Assembly: GCF_014200605.1 (NCBI RefSeq) | Contig: NZ_JACHCE010000002.1 | Location: forward strand, 859,300 to 923,299 | Source of the DNA: Pedobacter cryoconitis | Lineage (GTDB): Bacteria > Bacteroidota > Bacteroidia > Sphingobacteriales > Sphingobacteriaceae | Length of the DNA stretch: 64,000 nucleotides | Direction of reading: 5' to 3' | Shown: positions 1-8,361 of the stretch, piece after piece | Position numbering within the stretch: the first letter of the stretch is position 1 | Layout of the letters: each line of letters begins with the position of its first letter | Made by a program: the position numbers and the translations under genes | Notes under the pieces: generated by a model | Databases searched by the model: none | What the model saw: the letters and a program-made list of their open reading frames with translations, nothing else | What the model was told of the DNA's origin: nothing

Positions 1-160
1 TATCTTTTAACCATTCTATCTCGTTGAAATTAAAGATGTGCTGATCTACATGATCGTTGACTGTAACAACTTTCTGTGCATAGATAGCCGGGCTGAGAAC
101 AAGAAGTAATAGTGCTGTTATAAAAACGCGTAAAAGAGAGTGAGTGAACTGGTTAAACAT
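1..160 (-). CDS. N-terminal part of a 7TM-DISM-type sensor protein (cut by window edge)
   Basis: The frame reads from an ATG at 158-160 towards the left edge and gives 53 residues. Residues 1-28 form a signal peptide with a hydrophobic core (ITALLLLVLS) ending near AQ. The mature start reads KVVTVNDHVDQHIFNFNEIEWLKD, split here as KVVTVNDHVD then QHIFNFNEIEWLKD. That resembles the first strand of the extracellular 7TMR-DISM sensing domain carried by many Bacteroidota histidine kinases and other sensors. The output domain lies outside the window, so the assignment rests on a short stretch and is tentative. Its promoter region lies back to back with that of lgt. Confidence 0.55.
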   Translation of the reverse strand, partial: MFNQFTHSLLRVFITALLLLVLSPAIYAQKVVTVNDHVDQHIFNFNEIEWLKD

Positions 161-236
161 AAATGAATAAAGAAGCCCATGGCATTTGGTACAGAAGCAA
201 ATATAAACTTAATTTGATTGCAATTCTGCAACGTTA

Positions 237-266
237 TTGCATATGTCTTTATATGGTCTATATTTG
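237..266 (+). promoter_or_regulatory. Bacteroidota-type promoter of lgt
   Basis: A -7 box TATATTTG lies at 259-266 and a -33 TTG at 237-239, with a 19-base spacer, matching the TTG / TAnnTTTG consensus of the Bacteroidota housekeeping sigma factor. It sits 30 bases upstream of the lgt start. No Shine-Dalgarno sequence is visible. Confidence 0.6.
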
Positions 267-296
267 CAGGCATTAATACAAAATTTTTAAGCAAAT

Positions 297-1133
297 ATGA
301 GCATAGCGACTATAATATGGAACCCCGGTGATTCAATAATTGATTTAGGATTTTTTGCCTTAAAATATTACTCTTTGTTTTTTCTTCTTGCTTTTGTTTC
401 CAGCTATATCGTTGTGAAAAAACAATTTATTAAATATGGTATTGATGTCGAACTGATGGACTCTTTAACCATATATACTGTTTTGGGAACTTTAATTGGT
501 GCGCGTCTTGGTCACGTACTGTTTTATGATTTTGCTTATTTTTCTAAGCATCCGCTGGAAGCAATCCTTCCGGTTACTTTTTCTCCGCACTTCCGGATCA
601 CGGGTTTCCTCGGGCTGGCAAGTCATGGCGGTGGAATAGGGATCATGCTGGGTTTGATTTTATTTAGTAGAAAGTTTAAAATAAAATTGTGGTTCCTGCT
701 GGATCAGATTGCACTGGTTGTTCCGCTGGCAGGTACTTTTATCCGTTTGGGAAACCTGATGAATTCAGAGATTATTGGTAAGCCAACTGATGTAAGCTGG
801 GCTTTTGTGTTTTTGAGAGATGATAATATTCCGCGTCACCCTGCACAGTTATATGAGGCTATTGCCTATTTATTGATCTTTGGCTTCGTATATCTGCTGA
901 TGAAAAAATACCCAAGATCATCTGGTTTTTATTTCGGACTGGTTATCTTCCTGATTTTCTGTTTCAGATTGGGTATTGAATTTATTAAGGAAGATCAGTC
1001 TGCTTTTGAGGCGGGTATGTTTTTAAATATGGGACAATTGTTAAGCATCCCCTTTATTTTAACAGGAATGGTCATTATGTATCTTAAAAGAAGTGAACCT
1101 GAGAATACACCGATGAAAACCGTTAAGCAATAA
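297..1133 (+). CDS. lgt: Prolipoprotein diacylglyceryl transferase
   Basis: Lgt moves the diacylglyceryl group of phosphatidylglycerol onto the lipobox cysteine of prolipoproteins in the inner membrane. The 278-residue protein has the usual length and about seven hydrophobic segments. Family hallmarks are visible: GARLGHVLFYD near residue 70, the HGGG-type segment LASHGGGIGIMLG near 110, the signature RLGNLMNSEIIGKPTD near 150, and RHPAQLYEA near 180. It stands alone behind its own promoter. Its stop lies inside a palindrome shared with the convergent MFS gene, and the two reading frames overlap by 11 bases. The many lipoproteins in this window would be its substrates. Confidence 0.97.
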   Translation: MSIATIIWNPGDSIIDLGFFALKYYSLFFLLAFVSSYIVVKKQFIKYGIDVELMDSLTIYTVLGTLIGARLGHVLFYDFAYFSKHPLEAILPVTFSPHFRITGFLGLASHGGGIGIMLGLILFSRKFKIKLWFLLDQIALVVPLAGTFIRLGNLMNSEIIGKPTDVSWAFVFLRDDNIPRHPAQLYEAIAYLLIFGFVYLLMKKYPRSSGFYFGLVIFLIFCFRLGIEFIKEDQSAFEAGMFLNMGQLLSIPFILTGMVIMYLKRSEPENTPMKTVKQ

Positions 1134-1143
1134 CGGTTTTCAT
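1113..1143. terminator. 13-bp palindrome shared by convergent lgt and MFS genes
   Basis: Arms at 1113-1125 and 1131-1143 are perfect reverse complements around an AGCAA loop. The stop codons of both convergent genes (TAA at 1131-1133 on plus; TAA at 1123-1125 on minus) lie in the arms, so it probably terminates both. A short T run follows on the plus strand. Confidence 0.75.
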
Positions 1144-2319
1144 TTTTGTTCTGTTGTTTAACAGCGTAGTCAATAACATACAAAGCAGAAATCCTCCAAA
1201 GGCTAATCCCGCACCAACATATTGTGGAGAAGTAAAACCATAGGCTGCAATTGGCATACCACCTAAAAATGCACCAAGCGCATTTCCGGTATTGGCACTG
1301 GCCTGCATAGAAGAGGATGCTAACATTTCGGCTCCTTTTGCTGCGCCTATCATCAGCATTTGCATGGGTGCAATAACAGCGAATGCAAGGGCGCCGGTAA
1401 GGAAAGTCAATAAGATAGCTGCAATTTTAATATGGCTTAAAAGGGCAACTAATATCAATGTCATAATCATTGCCAGTAATAAATAACTGGTTGTTTTTAA
1501 GGGTGAAAATTTATCCGCCAGGCGGCCACCTGCAAAATTACCTACTGCCATTCCAAGACCTGCAATCACCATAATCGGGGTAATCATATTACTGTTGAAA
1601 TGAGCTACTTCGGTCATTAATGGCGCTATATAACTGATCCAGGCAAATAAACCCCCTGTACCTATTGCAGAAATTCCGATAATAATCCAGAGCTCTGGTT
1701 TCTTGAAAACTTTAAGGCTGTCCGAAAATTTGGTTTCTGATTGTGAAGGTAATACGGGCAACCATAGTTTGATGCTTGCTGCGGTAATCAGGGCAATTAC
1801 TGAAACGATCAGAAATGAGATTCTCCAGCTTACATTATGACCAATAAATGTACCTAGCGGTACACCGATGATATTAGCTATGGTTAAACCGGCAAACATA
1901 ACTGATACTGATTTAGCTTCACTTCCAGGATCGGCCAGTCTGCTGGCAACTACTGCACCTATACCAAAAAAGGCACCATGTGGTAAGCCTACTAAAAATC
2001 GTGCAACAAGTAATAATTGATAAGTAGGGGCGAAACTGAATAATATATTTCCACTGGCAACGGTTATCATCAGACCGATCAATACCTTTTTGGGTGGATA
2101 TTTACCTAAAACAGCAACCATGATCGGAGCTCCGATAATCACACCTAACGCATAAATGGAAATTAGATTCCCTGCTGAAGGAATACTTATTTTGAGGGTT
2201 TTGGCTACATCGGGCAATACCCCCATCATCATAAACTCTGTCATTCCCAGGCTAATGCCGCCCAGGCAGAGTGTGATCAGACTTATCTTTGTGTTGGTAA
2301 TTAGCTTCAGTAATTTCAT
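1123..2319 (-). CDS. MFS transporter, AraJ/YdhP-like drug or sugar efflux family
   Basis: This 398-residue protein has twelve predicted hydrophobic helices and the opening ISLGMTEFMMMGVLPDVAKTL, typical of the AraJ/arabinose-efflux and chloramphenicol-resistance branch of the major facilitator family. The loop 2-3 motif appears as GKYPPKKVLIGLM and the helix 4-5 motif as ARFLVGLPHGAFFGIGAVVASRLA. Such proteins act in the inner membrane as proton-driven exporters of small molecules, but the substrate cannot be read from sequence. The gene is monocistronic, converges on lgt and uses the shared palindrome as terminator. Confidence 0.85.
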   Translation of the reverse strand: MKLLKLITNTKISLITLCLGGISLGMTEFMMMGVLPDVAKTLKISIPSAGNLISIYALGVIIGAPIMVAVLGKYPPKKVLIGLMITVASGNILFSFAPTYQLLLVARFLVGLPHGAFFGIGAVVASRLADPGSEAKSVSVMFAGLTIANIIGVPLGTFIGHNVSWRISFLIVSVIALITAASIKLWLPVLPSQSETKFSDSLKVFKKPELWIIIGISAIGTGGLFAWISYIAPLMTEVAHFNSNMITPIMVIAGLGMAVGNFAGGRLADKFSPLKTTSYLLLAMIMTLILVALLSHIKIAAILLTFLTGALAFAVIAPMQMLMIGAAKGAEMLASSSMQASANTGNALGAFLGGMPIAAYGFTSPQYVGAGLAFGGFLLCMLLTTLLNNRTKMKTVIA

Positions 2320-2360
2320 AATGGCCGCAAAGATAAGATTGTTAGAGCCAATTATGTGGT

Positions 2361-2999
2361 TTACAGATTTATATGATACGGATATGAAATTTCTATCAGA
2401 TCTTCAATCAGCTGGTCCCAGTCTTCCAGTTCACCTGCAAGAGATAAAACCATTTCTTTAGTTAACGGTTCCTGATTAAAAATACGGGTGACGGTATCCA
2501 GTGGAATTCCAGTTTCCGGATAACTTCCTTTAAAATAAACTGATGCCCATTCCAGATAGGTAACAGGCTTTCCATCCAGCGGAGTAAGCAGTTCTGCAGA
2601 ATGATCGTCATTTTCTGCCAGAATTCCTGTTGTCCAGGGCTGACCGTTTAATTGCCATACTGAAAATGTAGTACCCGCAGAGTTTACTGGTTCTCCAAAA
2701 ATGAATTCATGGAAGGCTTCTGGCAGCTGATCAGTCAGGTTAGCTTTTTCTCCTTGTTCTGCTTCTGAAAAATAACCATTAATTACTGCCCCTTCATTTC
2801 TGAATAAGGCCAGTAACTGGTCACCTTCTCCATTGCGCATTTCAAAGAATTCTTCTCCTTCACTCCACTGACTGTTATAAGAGTAGTAACGGTAAGTCCA
2901 ATCCTGACAAAGTATGGCATCTAATACTGCCATAGCTTTGCAGGCTGATTGTAGTTTTTTGTTGTCCGGCAACAATTGAAGGTCTGATGTATTGATCAT
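2361..2999 (-). CDS. Conserved hypothetical protein, 212 residues
   Basis: I do not recognise this family. The protein is acidic, soluble and free of signal peptide or membrane segment. It is rich in aromatic residues (QDWTYRYYSYNSQW near residue 32) and has a calcium-loop-like acidic stretch RNGEGDQLLALF. It lies 19 bases downstream of the DUF2071 gene on the same strand, so the two are probably co-transcribed. The composition is that of a cytosolic housekeeping-type protein. An immunity or SUKH-like role is conceivable, but nothing seen here supports it. Confidence 0.8.
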   Translation of the reverse strand: MINTSDLQLLPDNKKLQSACKAMAVLDAILCQDWTYRYYSYNSQWSEGEEFFEMRNGEGDQLLALFRNEGAVINGYFSEAEQGEKANLTDQLPEAFHEFIFGEPVNSAGTTFSVWQLNGQPWTTGILAENDDHSAELLTPLDGKPVTYLEWASVYFKGSYPETGIPLDTVTRIFNQEPLTKEMVLSLAGELEDWDQLIEDLIEISYPYHINL

Positions 3000-3018
3000 A
3001 AATATTTAAATAGGGTTC

Positions 3019-3732
3019 TTAGCCCTGAATTTCTTTTTTGCCTTCTACAGAAATATCTGAACCTTCTGCCAGCATTACTGATAGGGGTTGCTGGTGGTTT
3101 AAACAATCAAATTCCGGTCCGTAGGTATGGGCAAAATCTACTGCAATTTTAAAGTCTTTTACTTTATATTGTGCCCATTTAGGGTGTTTTACCTCATATT
3201 CATTGGTTTTGGTTTCATCAACTTTGGTATAACCCCAGTAATGATTGGTGATGAAATCGGCTTCGCTGTCAGGTACGATCTCTGATAATGCCTTATTTGC
3301 CTTTACAGTGAAAACCTGCCATTCATTTTTGCATCTCCAGCTATATTCCACTTCTCTTTCATCTTCTGTTTCCGACCAGCGGTGCGTCATTGGCATAGCT
3401 TCATAATGTTCATGATAAACAGTATTTGCTACTACAGAAAGTGCAAATTTAGGCACTATTTCTTTAATAAAAACTACACCCCGTTTTACGGCATCTCCAT
3501 CTTTATACTTCACATAGAAACGCAGGTTTACTTCTTCAAAATTTGCATGAAAAGGAACGCTGAAGCCCAATAGTTTGGTGTTTTTAAAAAGGAAACCTAT
3601 TAAACTTACGTAACAGGTGTCATTCCAAATGTCCAGCTCTGTACCTGCTGGCAGGTAAGGGCGTAAGATTTCTTGATCGATAGCATAATTAGCTATAGCT
3701 AATTTTCTCCATTCTGCGGTTAAAAAACTCAT
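3019..3732 (-). CDS. YqjF family protein (DUF2071)
   Basis: The 237-residue protein begins FLTAEWRKLAIANYAIDQEI and continues with LRPYLPAGTELDIWNDTCYVSLIGFLF, the pattern of the YqjF/DUF2071 family (acetoacetate-decarboxylase-like fold, biochemical role undefined). The family motif of aromatic and charged residues in the middle (FEEVNLRFYVKY, then GVVFIKEIVPK) is intact. It is cytosolic with no signal peptide. It appears to be the first gene of a two-gene unit with the hypothetical gene 19 bases downstream. Confidence 0.85.
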   Translation of the reverse strand: MSFLTAEWRKLAIANYAIDQEILRPYLPAGTELDIWNDTCYVSLIGFLFKNTKLLGFSVPFHANFEEVNLRFYVKYKDGDAVKRGVVFIKEIVPKFALSVVANTVYHEHYEAMPMTHRWSETEDEREVEYSWRCKNEWQVFTVKANKALSEIVPDSEADFITNHYWGYTKVDETKTNEYEVKHPKWAQYKVKDFKIAVDFAHTYGPEFDCLNHQQPLSVMLAEGSDISVEGKKEIQG

Positions 3733-3842
3733 TAAAGGTTAGGTCTAAATTGATTGATAAGCCAAAGTACTAAACCTAAACGATATTGAGGTACTAACAT
3801 TGAAATAACCTGTCATTCGAATTTCAATATTTAACGATAGAA

Positions 3843-4214
3843 TTATTGTTTTTCGCTATTGTGCAGTAAATGAGAGACTTGTTTTATTGTTAATTCTTGC
3901 TCATTTAGTCGGATATAACCGTAATTATAACAACAAATACAAATTTTTCCGTTTTGTTCTTCTAACTGATGAGTGAAAAAGCTGAAATTGAAACCAGTTG
4001 CTGAAAGCGTGTGTAATGTTGTGAATTTAATCCCTTTCTGATTAAATTGTTCCAGAATCGAGGTGTTTCTTTTCAAAATACGGTTGATATCTCTAAAATT
4101 TGTACAGCGATCTCTGTTTATGGCATTGTTATAATGACACCTGCAATGATCGTCACAAAATTTTTTATCCGTACGCCCTATAAGTTTGGTCCCGCAATCC
4201 TGACAATATTTCAT
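3843..4214 (-). CDS. Small zinc-ribbon-like protein
   Basis: This 123-residue protein opens MKYCQDCGTKLIGRTDKKFC, followed by DDHCRCHYNN. The CxxC pair near residues 4-7 and the second cysteine cluster near 20-26 form a probable zinc ribbon. A third cluster, ICICC, lies near residue 91. The rest is helical and polar with no recognisable catalytic site. Short proteins of this layout occur in many Bacteroidota without known function; DNA or RNA binding is possible but inferred only from the ribbon. It reads divergently from the SSB-like gene. Confidence 0.75.
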   Translation of the reverse strand: MKYCQDCGTKLIGRTDKKFCDDHCRCHYNNAINRDRCTNFRDINRILKRNTSILEQFNQKGIKFTTLHTLSATGFNFSFFTHQLEEQNGKICICCYNYGYIRLNEQELTIKQVSHLLHNSEKQ

Positions 4215-4399
4215 AGGGGTAAAGTAATCCGTTTCGGGTAAAACTTGTTAGTTATTTATTCTTTGGAGGGCTGTCTATCCGATTATAACCGTTTAACGAA
4301 CGACTAGTAATTATTCCCTTTTCATCTTTGTTTGACAAATTGCTTTAGAATTTATTTTATAGTTTTTTGAAAACAGGTGTTTATGTAATACAAAGAAAG

Positions 4400-4741
4400 A
4401 TGGATAGAGTAAGAAACAGTGTGCGTTTAACAGGTTATGCGTCCGCAGATCCGATAATTGTTAATTTCGCTACAGGAAAAAAAATGGCCAGATTGAGTTT
4501 AGGTGTGCATGAGTTTTATAAAAATGGTTTAGGAGAAGCGGTGGATCAGACGCAATGGTTCAACCTGATTTTCTGGAATCAGAAGGTAGATCTGGTGGAG
4601 AACGTGGTAAAAAAGGGTGCTGCAATGCGGGTTGAAGGGAAACTAAGTGCACAGACTTATACGGATAAAAATGGCGATCAGCGTTATACGACTGAAATTG
4701 TGATTCATAAACTCGAGGTGATCGATAAATATGAACTATAA
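4400..4741 (+). CDS. ssb: Single-stranded DNA-binding protein (short OB-fold SSB)
   Basis: From the ATG at 4400 the protein has 113 residues and starts MDRVRNSVRLTGYASADP, the usual SSB N-terminus. An upstream ATG at 4367 would add 11 residues outside the family pattern, so I prefer 4400. The OB-fold shows as KMARLSLGVHEF, QTQWFNLIFWNQ and GAAMRVEGKLSAQTYTDKNG. It lacks the long glycine/proline linker and acidic C-terminal tail that recruit partners in the main SSB; here the end is EVIDKYEL. It is therefore probably a second, accessory SSB rather than the essential one. Confidence 0.85.
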   Translation: MDRVRNSVRLTGYASADPIIVNFATGKKMARLSLGVHEFYKNGLGEAVDQTQWFNLIFWNQKVDLVENVVKKGAAMRVEGKLSAQTYTDKNGDQRYTTEIVIHKLEVIDKYEL

Positions 4742-4797
4742 CAGGTTATTCCCTCCGGACCTTTTTGATGGGGGGAACAACTGTTTATAGCCGGATT

Positions 4798-6855
4798 TTA
4801 GAAATGAACATTTAATCCTCCGTAAAAACTTCTGGTGGCTGCCGCATTGAAGTATCTTCCTCCTGCGGCATTCAGATCGTTGCCCAGACTGTATTTTTGA
4901 TTGAGCAGATTATCTGCCCCTGCAAAAATTTCTACCTGAGTATTTGCAATCCGGAGTTCTTTCCAGCCTATTTTGCTCTGGACAAGATGATATGCGCTGG
5001 CATATGCGGTATTTGCATCTGTTAGCGGGAGTTTTGCAGTATAATTGTATTGAAGGAAAATATAGAACCTCTTTGGTAATTGTAAATCTATTGATGTCAC
5101 AATTACATTTTTTGGTACCCCTGTCAGATCTTTACCTGATAAATCTATTGTGCGGTCCAGATAATGGTCAAATTTAAAATGACTTAGTGTATAGGCTGTA
5201 TTGATTGATAAAGCCCTGATTATGGTAGTTGTATTTGGTTTAATCAGTATGGCTGAAATAGAGGTCTCCAGTCCCAATTGTTTTGTGCCGCCTGCATTAA
5301 TGAAATATTCTGTTGCATTTTCATTTAACCTTCTGACAATTGCATTTTTCAGGTGATAATAAAAGCCATTCAGATCTAGCGTGATCCTTTTATTTGCTGT
5401 CTGGTACCTGATCCCAGTTTCATAGTTCCATCCACTCTCTGGTTGTAAATTAATATTGATCACATTATCTGATGCTCTTATTTCTGCCAGTGTTGGTGGA
5501 GAGTAACCTCTGCTCACAGAACCGCGCAGGGATAGATTTTTTGTAAGTAAATAGGAGAGGGCAGCTCTTGGCATAAACTGCAACTCGAAATTCTTGTTTT
5601 TTTCTGGAATCAGAACAGGTGCGAGTCGCTTATAACTGAAATGGTACAAGTTGGCACTGGCTGATAATTCCACAAAGAGTTTACGAAAGATATCCACATT
5701 TAAATGTGCATAACTAAAATTGGTTGCAGCATTTAGCTTGTCGGATGCTTGTAAGTTGGCAGGTGTTCCGTAGTTATTATCTGAATTATCGATGTTTGAG
5801 TGGGTTTTGGAGGCTTCCAGGCCTAAATTAAATCTCCAGGAGATATCCTCTGTTTTTTTAAAGTATTCCACATATGTTCTGATTCCGAATGTGGATTCCT
5901 TTCTATGTTCATAATTTGTAAGGAAAGGATTTTTGAAATCGGTATAGGAAGTAAAGACTGAAACCACATGTTTGAATTGCTTATTGATTTGCCAGCTGTT
6001 AGTAATGCCGGCATAAGAAGTTTTGCTGTAAATTCCGGCCTGTTGTTCGGCTGCACTCCTGATTGCGCCTGCTGCTGGTCTTGATAACCGGGGATTCAGT
6101 TCATATTCTGCAGCTGTTAACCCTCCCGGGGTTTCATACTGTAAATCACTATAGAATAAGAGTGCAGTCAGATTTGCTTTAGCTGAATAGGCCCATTTTT
6201 GATGAAGCTGGAAATATTTACGGTCCATTCCACTATGATCACGGTAACCGTCACTTCTTTGGTAGGACTGATTGAAACTAAAACTGTAATTTTTCCAGCG
6301 TTTACTCAAATTCAAATTTTCATGGAATAAGCCAAATGAACCACCTGTAAGATTGAAGGTAATTTTTGTACTATCTGTTTCTATAGTGTTTGGGGCAATC
6401 AGAACTACTCCTCCTGAGTTTGCTCCATAGATACTGCTTTGAGGACCTTTCAAGAGCTGAATATTTCCTATTGCGGATAAATCAAGTGCATTCAGATAGG
6501 TATTACCACCTGCATCAGTCAGCGGGAATTCGTCAAAGTAAATCTTTACATTTCTGACTCCAAAAGGAGAACGTAATAAACTGCCACGTATTGATAACCT
6601 GTAACTTCCCGGTGAACGCTCTTCCATTCGTACACCCGCAATGGTATTCATCGCTGAAACCAGCGAGCTGTTAGGTTGTTGGTCAAGGGCTGCTTTATTT
6701 AAAAGCGCAACAGCCCCTGTTGCTCTTAACAAGGGCTGAGTAGAAAAATAAGGACGAATAACTACCTCTTCAAGTTTCTTTGCTGTATCCTGTTTAATCT
6801 GGCTAAAGCTGTTGATTGTAAGTGTTAATAAGATAAGGGTAATGATTTGCTTCAT
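4798..6855 (-). CDS. TonB-dependent outer-membrane receptor, 685 residues
   Basis: A signal peptide (about 18 residues, ending SFS) leads into a TonB-box/plug region: EEVVIRPYF, then MNTIAGVRMEERSPGSYRLS, and LLKGPQSSIYGANSGGVVLI. About 22 beta-strands follow, ending in an aromatic residue (GGLNVHF) as barrel proteins do. No carboxypeptidase-like or STN domain precedes the plug, unlike SusC. The ATG directly follows the stop codon of the upstream dehydrogenase-like gene (6856), so both are made from one message. That pairing suggests uptake of the cofactor or substrate of that enzyme; iron-chelate or vitamin uptake are alternatives. Confidence 0.9.
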   Translation of the reverse strand: MKQIITLILLTLTINSFSQIKQDTAKKLEEVVIRPYFSTQPLLRATGAVALLNKAALDQQPNSSLVSAMNTIAGVRMEERSPGSYRLSIRGSLLRSPFGVRNVKIYFDEFPLTDAGGNTYLNALDLSAIGNIQLLKGPQSSIYGANSGGVVLIAPNTIETDSTKITFNLTGGSFGLFHENLNLSKRWKNYSFSFNQSYQRSDGYRDHSGMDRKYFQLHQKWAYSAKANLTALLFYSDLQYETPGGLTAAEYELNPRLSRPAAGAIRSAAEQQAGIYSKTSYAGITNSWQINKQFKHVVSVFTSYTDFKNPFLTNYEHRKESTFGIRTYVEYFKKTEDISWRFNLGLEASKTHSNIDNSDNNYGTPANLQASDKLNAATNFSYAHLNVDIFRKLFVELSASANLYHFSYKRLAPVLIPEKNKNFELQFMPRAALSYLLTKNLSLRGSVSRGYSPPTLAEIRASDNVININLQPESGWNYETGIRYQTANKRITLDLNGFYYHLKNAIVRRLNENATEYFINAGGTKQLGLETSISAILIKPNTTTIIRALSINTAYTLSHFKFDHYLDRTIDLSGKDLTGVPKNVIVTSIDLQLPKRFYIFLQYNYTAKLPLTDANTAYASAYHLVQSKIGWKELRIANTQVEIFAGADNLLNQKYSLGNDLNAAGGRYFNAAATRSFYGGLNVHF

Positions 6856-8175
6856 TTATTTAGCTGCAACTCTCCATACCGTACTACTTACATCATCAGC
6901 TACCAATAGGGCACCGTCATTAGCTACGGCCACACCAACAGGTCTGCCATAAACCTCGCCTTTGGCCTCGTCTGCAATAAAGCCTGTTAAGAAGTCTTCT
7001 AATTTTCCGGCTGGTTTCCCATTCTTAAAGGGAACAAAAGCTACTTTATAACCTGCCAGTACTGACCGGTTCCATGAACCATGCTGGCCAATGAAGGCTC
7101 CACCCTGATATTTTGCCGGAAATTTGCTATCTGTATAAAAAGCCAGGCCTAAAGAAGCTGTATGTGAACCCACAGCCAGATCAGGAACAAGGGTAGATTT
7201 AACTAATTCCGGGTGCTGACCTTTTAGTCTTGGATCTTCATGCTGCCCGTAATAAGAATATGGCCAGCCGTAAAAACCACCTTGTTTTACACTGGTGATA
7301 TAATCAGGTACAAGATCATCTCCAAGTCCATCACGTTCATTGACCGCTGTCCATAGCGTATTTGTGCCAGGAGCCCAGGCTACACCTACAGGATTTCTTA
7401 ATCCGGCAGCATATATTTTTTCGCCGGTTCCGTCAGGATTAACCTCCAGGATATTTGCACGGCGTACTTCATGCTCCATTCCATTTTCTCCTGCATTACT
7501 TCCCGATCCTACGGTGATATAGATCTTAGAATGGCCGGCATTGGTAATCAGATTTCTTGTCCAGTGATTGTTATATCCACCGGCAGGCAAATCCACAATC
7601 TTCTTACCTTTTGCAGTAATTTTAGTATCGCCTGTTTGATATGGATATTTGTATAATCCATCTGTATTGGCAACATAAAATGAATCGCCAATAATCAATA
7701 CGCCATAAGGCTGATCAAGTCCTGATAAGAAGGTAGTTTGTAAATCAAATTTGCCATCCTTGTTGCTGTCTCTGTAAAGGAGCACTGTATTTGCACTTGA
7801 ACCGCTTACTTCTGCTTTATCTTTTCCGCTTAAGGCATTGGCTATTTTCTCTTTAGTATTCCGTTCAGAGTTTGAAAGTACGACCAATATATCTCCGTTA
7901 GGGGCAATGTAGATGTTTCTTGGGCTTTTGATGTTTCCTGCAAATTTAGTTACTGTAAACCCCGCCGGTGCGACAGGGGTTTTTCCTTTGGGCCAGCCTA
8001 TAACTTTACTGAATTTAGTTTTTGAAGCATCCGGGTTTGGTGCAGGCAGGTTTAAAGCACTGTTTGTAGTGGTATCATTGCCACTGGTATCTGCTTTTGC
8101 TGTACTTGTTTTAGTTTGAGAATTACAAGAAAGCATAAAAGGTACAACACCGATTAGTAAAAGATATTTTTTCAT
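6856..8175 (-). CDS. PQQ-type sorbosone/glucose dehydrogenase-like lipoprotein
   Basis: The protein has 439 residues. A lipoprotein signal ends at FMLSC (cysteine near residue 17). After a Ser/Thr-rich linker, the beta-propeller of the glucose/sorbosone dehydrogenase family begins (GFTVTKFAGNIKSPRNIYIAPNG, shown as GFTVTKFAGN then IKSPRNIYIAPNG). Family blocks include TRNLITNAGHSKIYITVGSG, AAGLRNPVGVAWAPGTN, and the final GRPVGVAVANDGALLVADD. Members use pyrroloquinoline quinone to oxidise aldoses or sorbosone outside the inner membrane. Activity is inferred from family membership. It is first in a two-gene operon with the TonB receptor. Confidence 0.88.
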   Translation of the reverse strand: MKKYLLLIGVVPFMLSCNSQTKTSTAKADTSGNDTTTNSALNLPAPNPDASKTKFSKVIGWPKGKTPVAPAGFTVTKFAGNIKSPRNIYIAPNGDILVVLSNSERNTKEKIANALSGKDKAEVSGSSANTVLLYRDSNKDGKFDLQTTFLSGLDQPYGVLIIGDSFYVANTDGLYKYPYQTGDTKITAKGKKIVDLPAGGYNNHWTRNLITNAGHSKIYITVGSGSNAGENGMEHEVRRANILEVNPDGTGEKIYAAGLRNPVGVAWAPGTNTLWTAVNERDGLGDDLVPDYITSVKQGGFYGWPYSYYGQHEDPRLKGQHPELVKSTLVPDLAVGSHTASLGLAFYTDSKFPAKYQGGAFIGQHGSWNRSVLAGYKVAFVPFKNGKPAGKLEDFLTGFIADEAKGEVYGRPVGVAVANDGALLVADDVSSTVWRVAAK

Positions 8176-8308
8176 AGTTAGCTGATCAATATATTTTTTA
8201 ACAAGTTAGTTAAAAGGATGTTTCAGGAAAAATATATTTTTTAGGACAGCTTTCATATTTATTAACGATTTCAAAAGGAAATGTTGAATCAAAAGGGGGT
8301 AAAATAAA

Positions 8309-8335
8309 AAATGCCCCTGATTAACAAGGGCATTT
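8309..8335 (-). terminator. Rho-independent terminator of icd
   Basis: The arms AAATGCCC (8309-8316) and GGGCATTT (8328-8335) pair, and on the minus strand the stem runs into TTTTTATTTT. It lies 27 bases beyond the icd stop. Confidence 0.8.
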
Positions 8336-8361
8336 CATTCAATAAATAACTCTTTAATTGA

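Noticed and set aside
4367..4399. Upstream ATG of the SSB-like gene
   Set aside because: It adds 11 residues outside the OB-fold pattern, while MDRVRNSVRLTGY is the standard SSB beginning.
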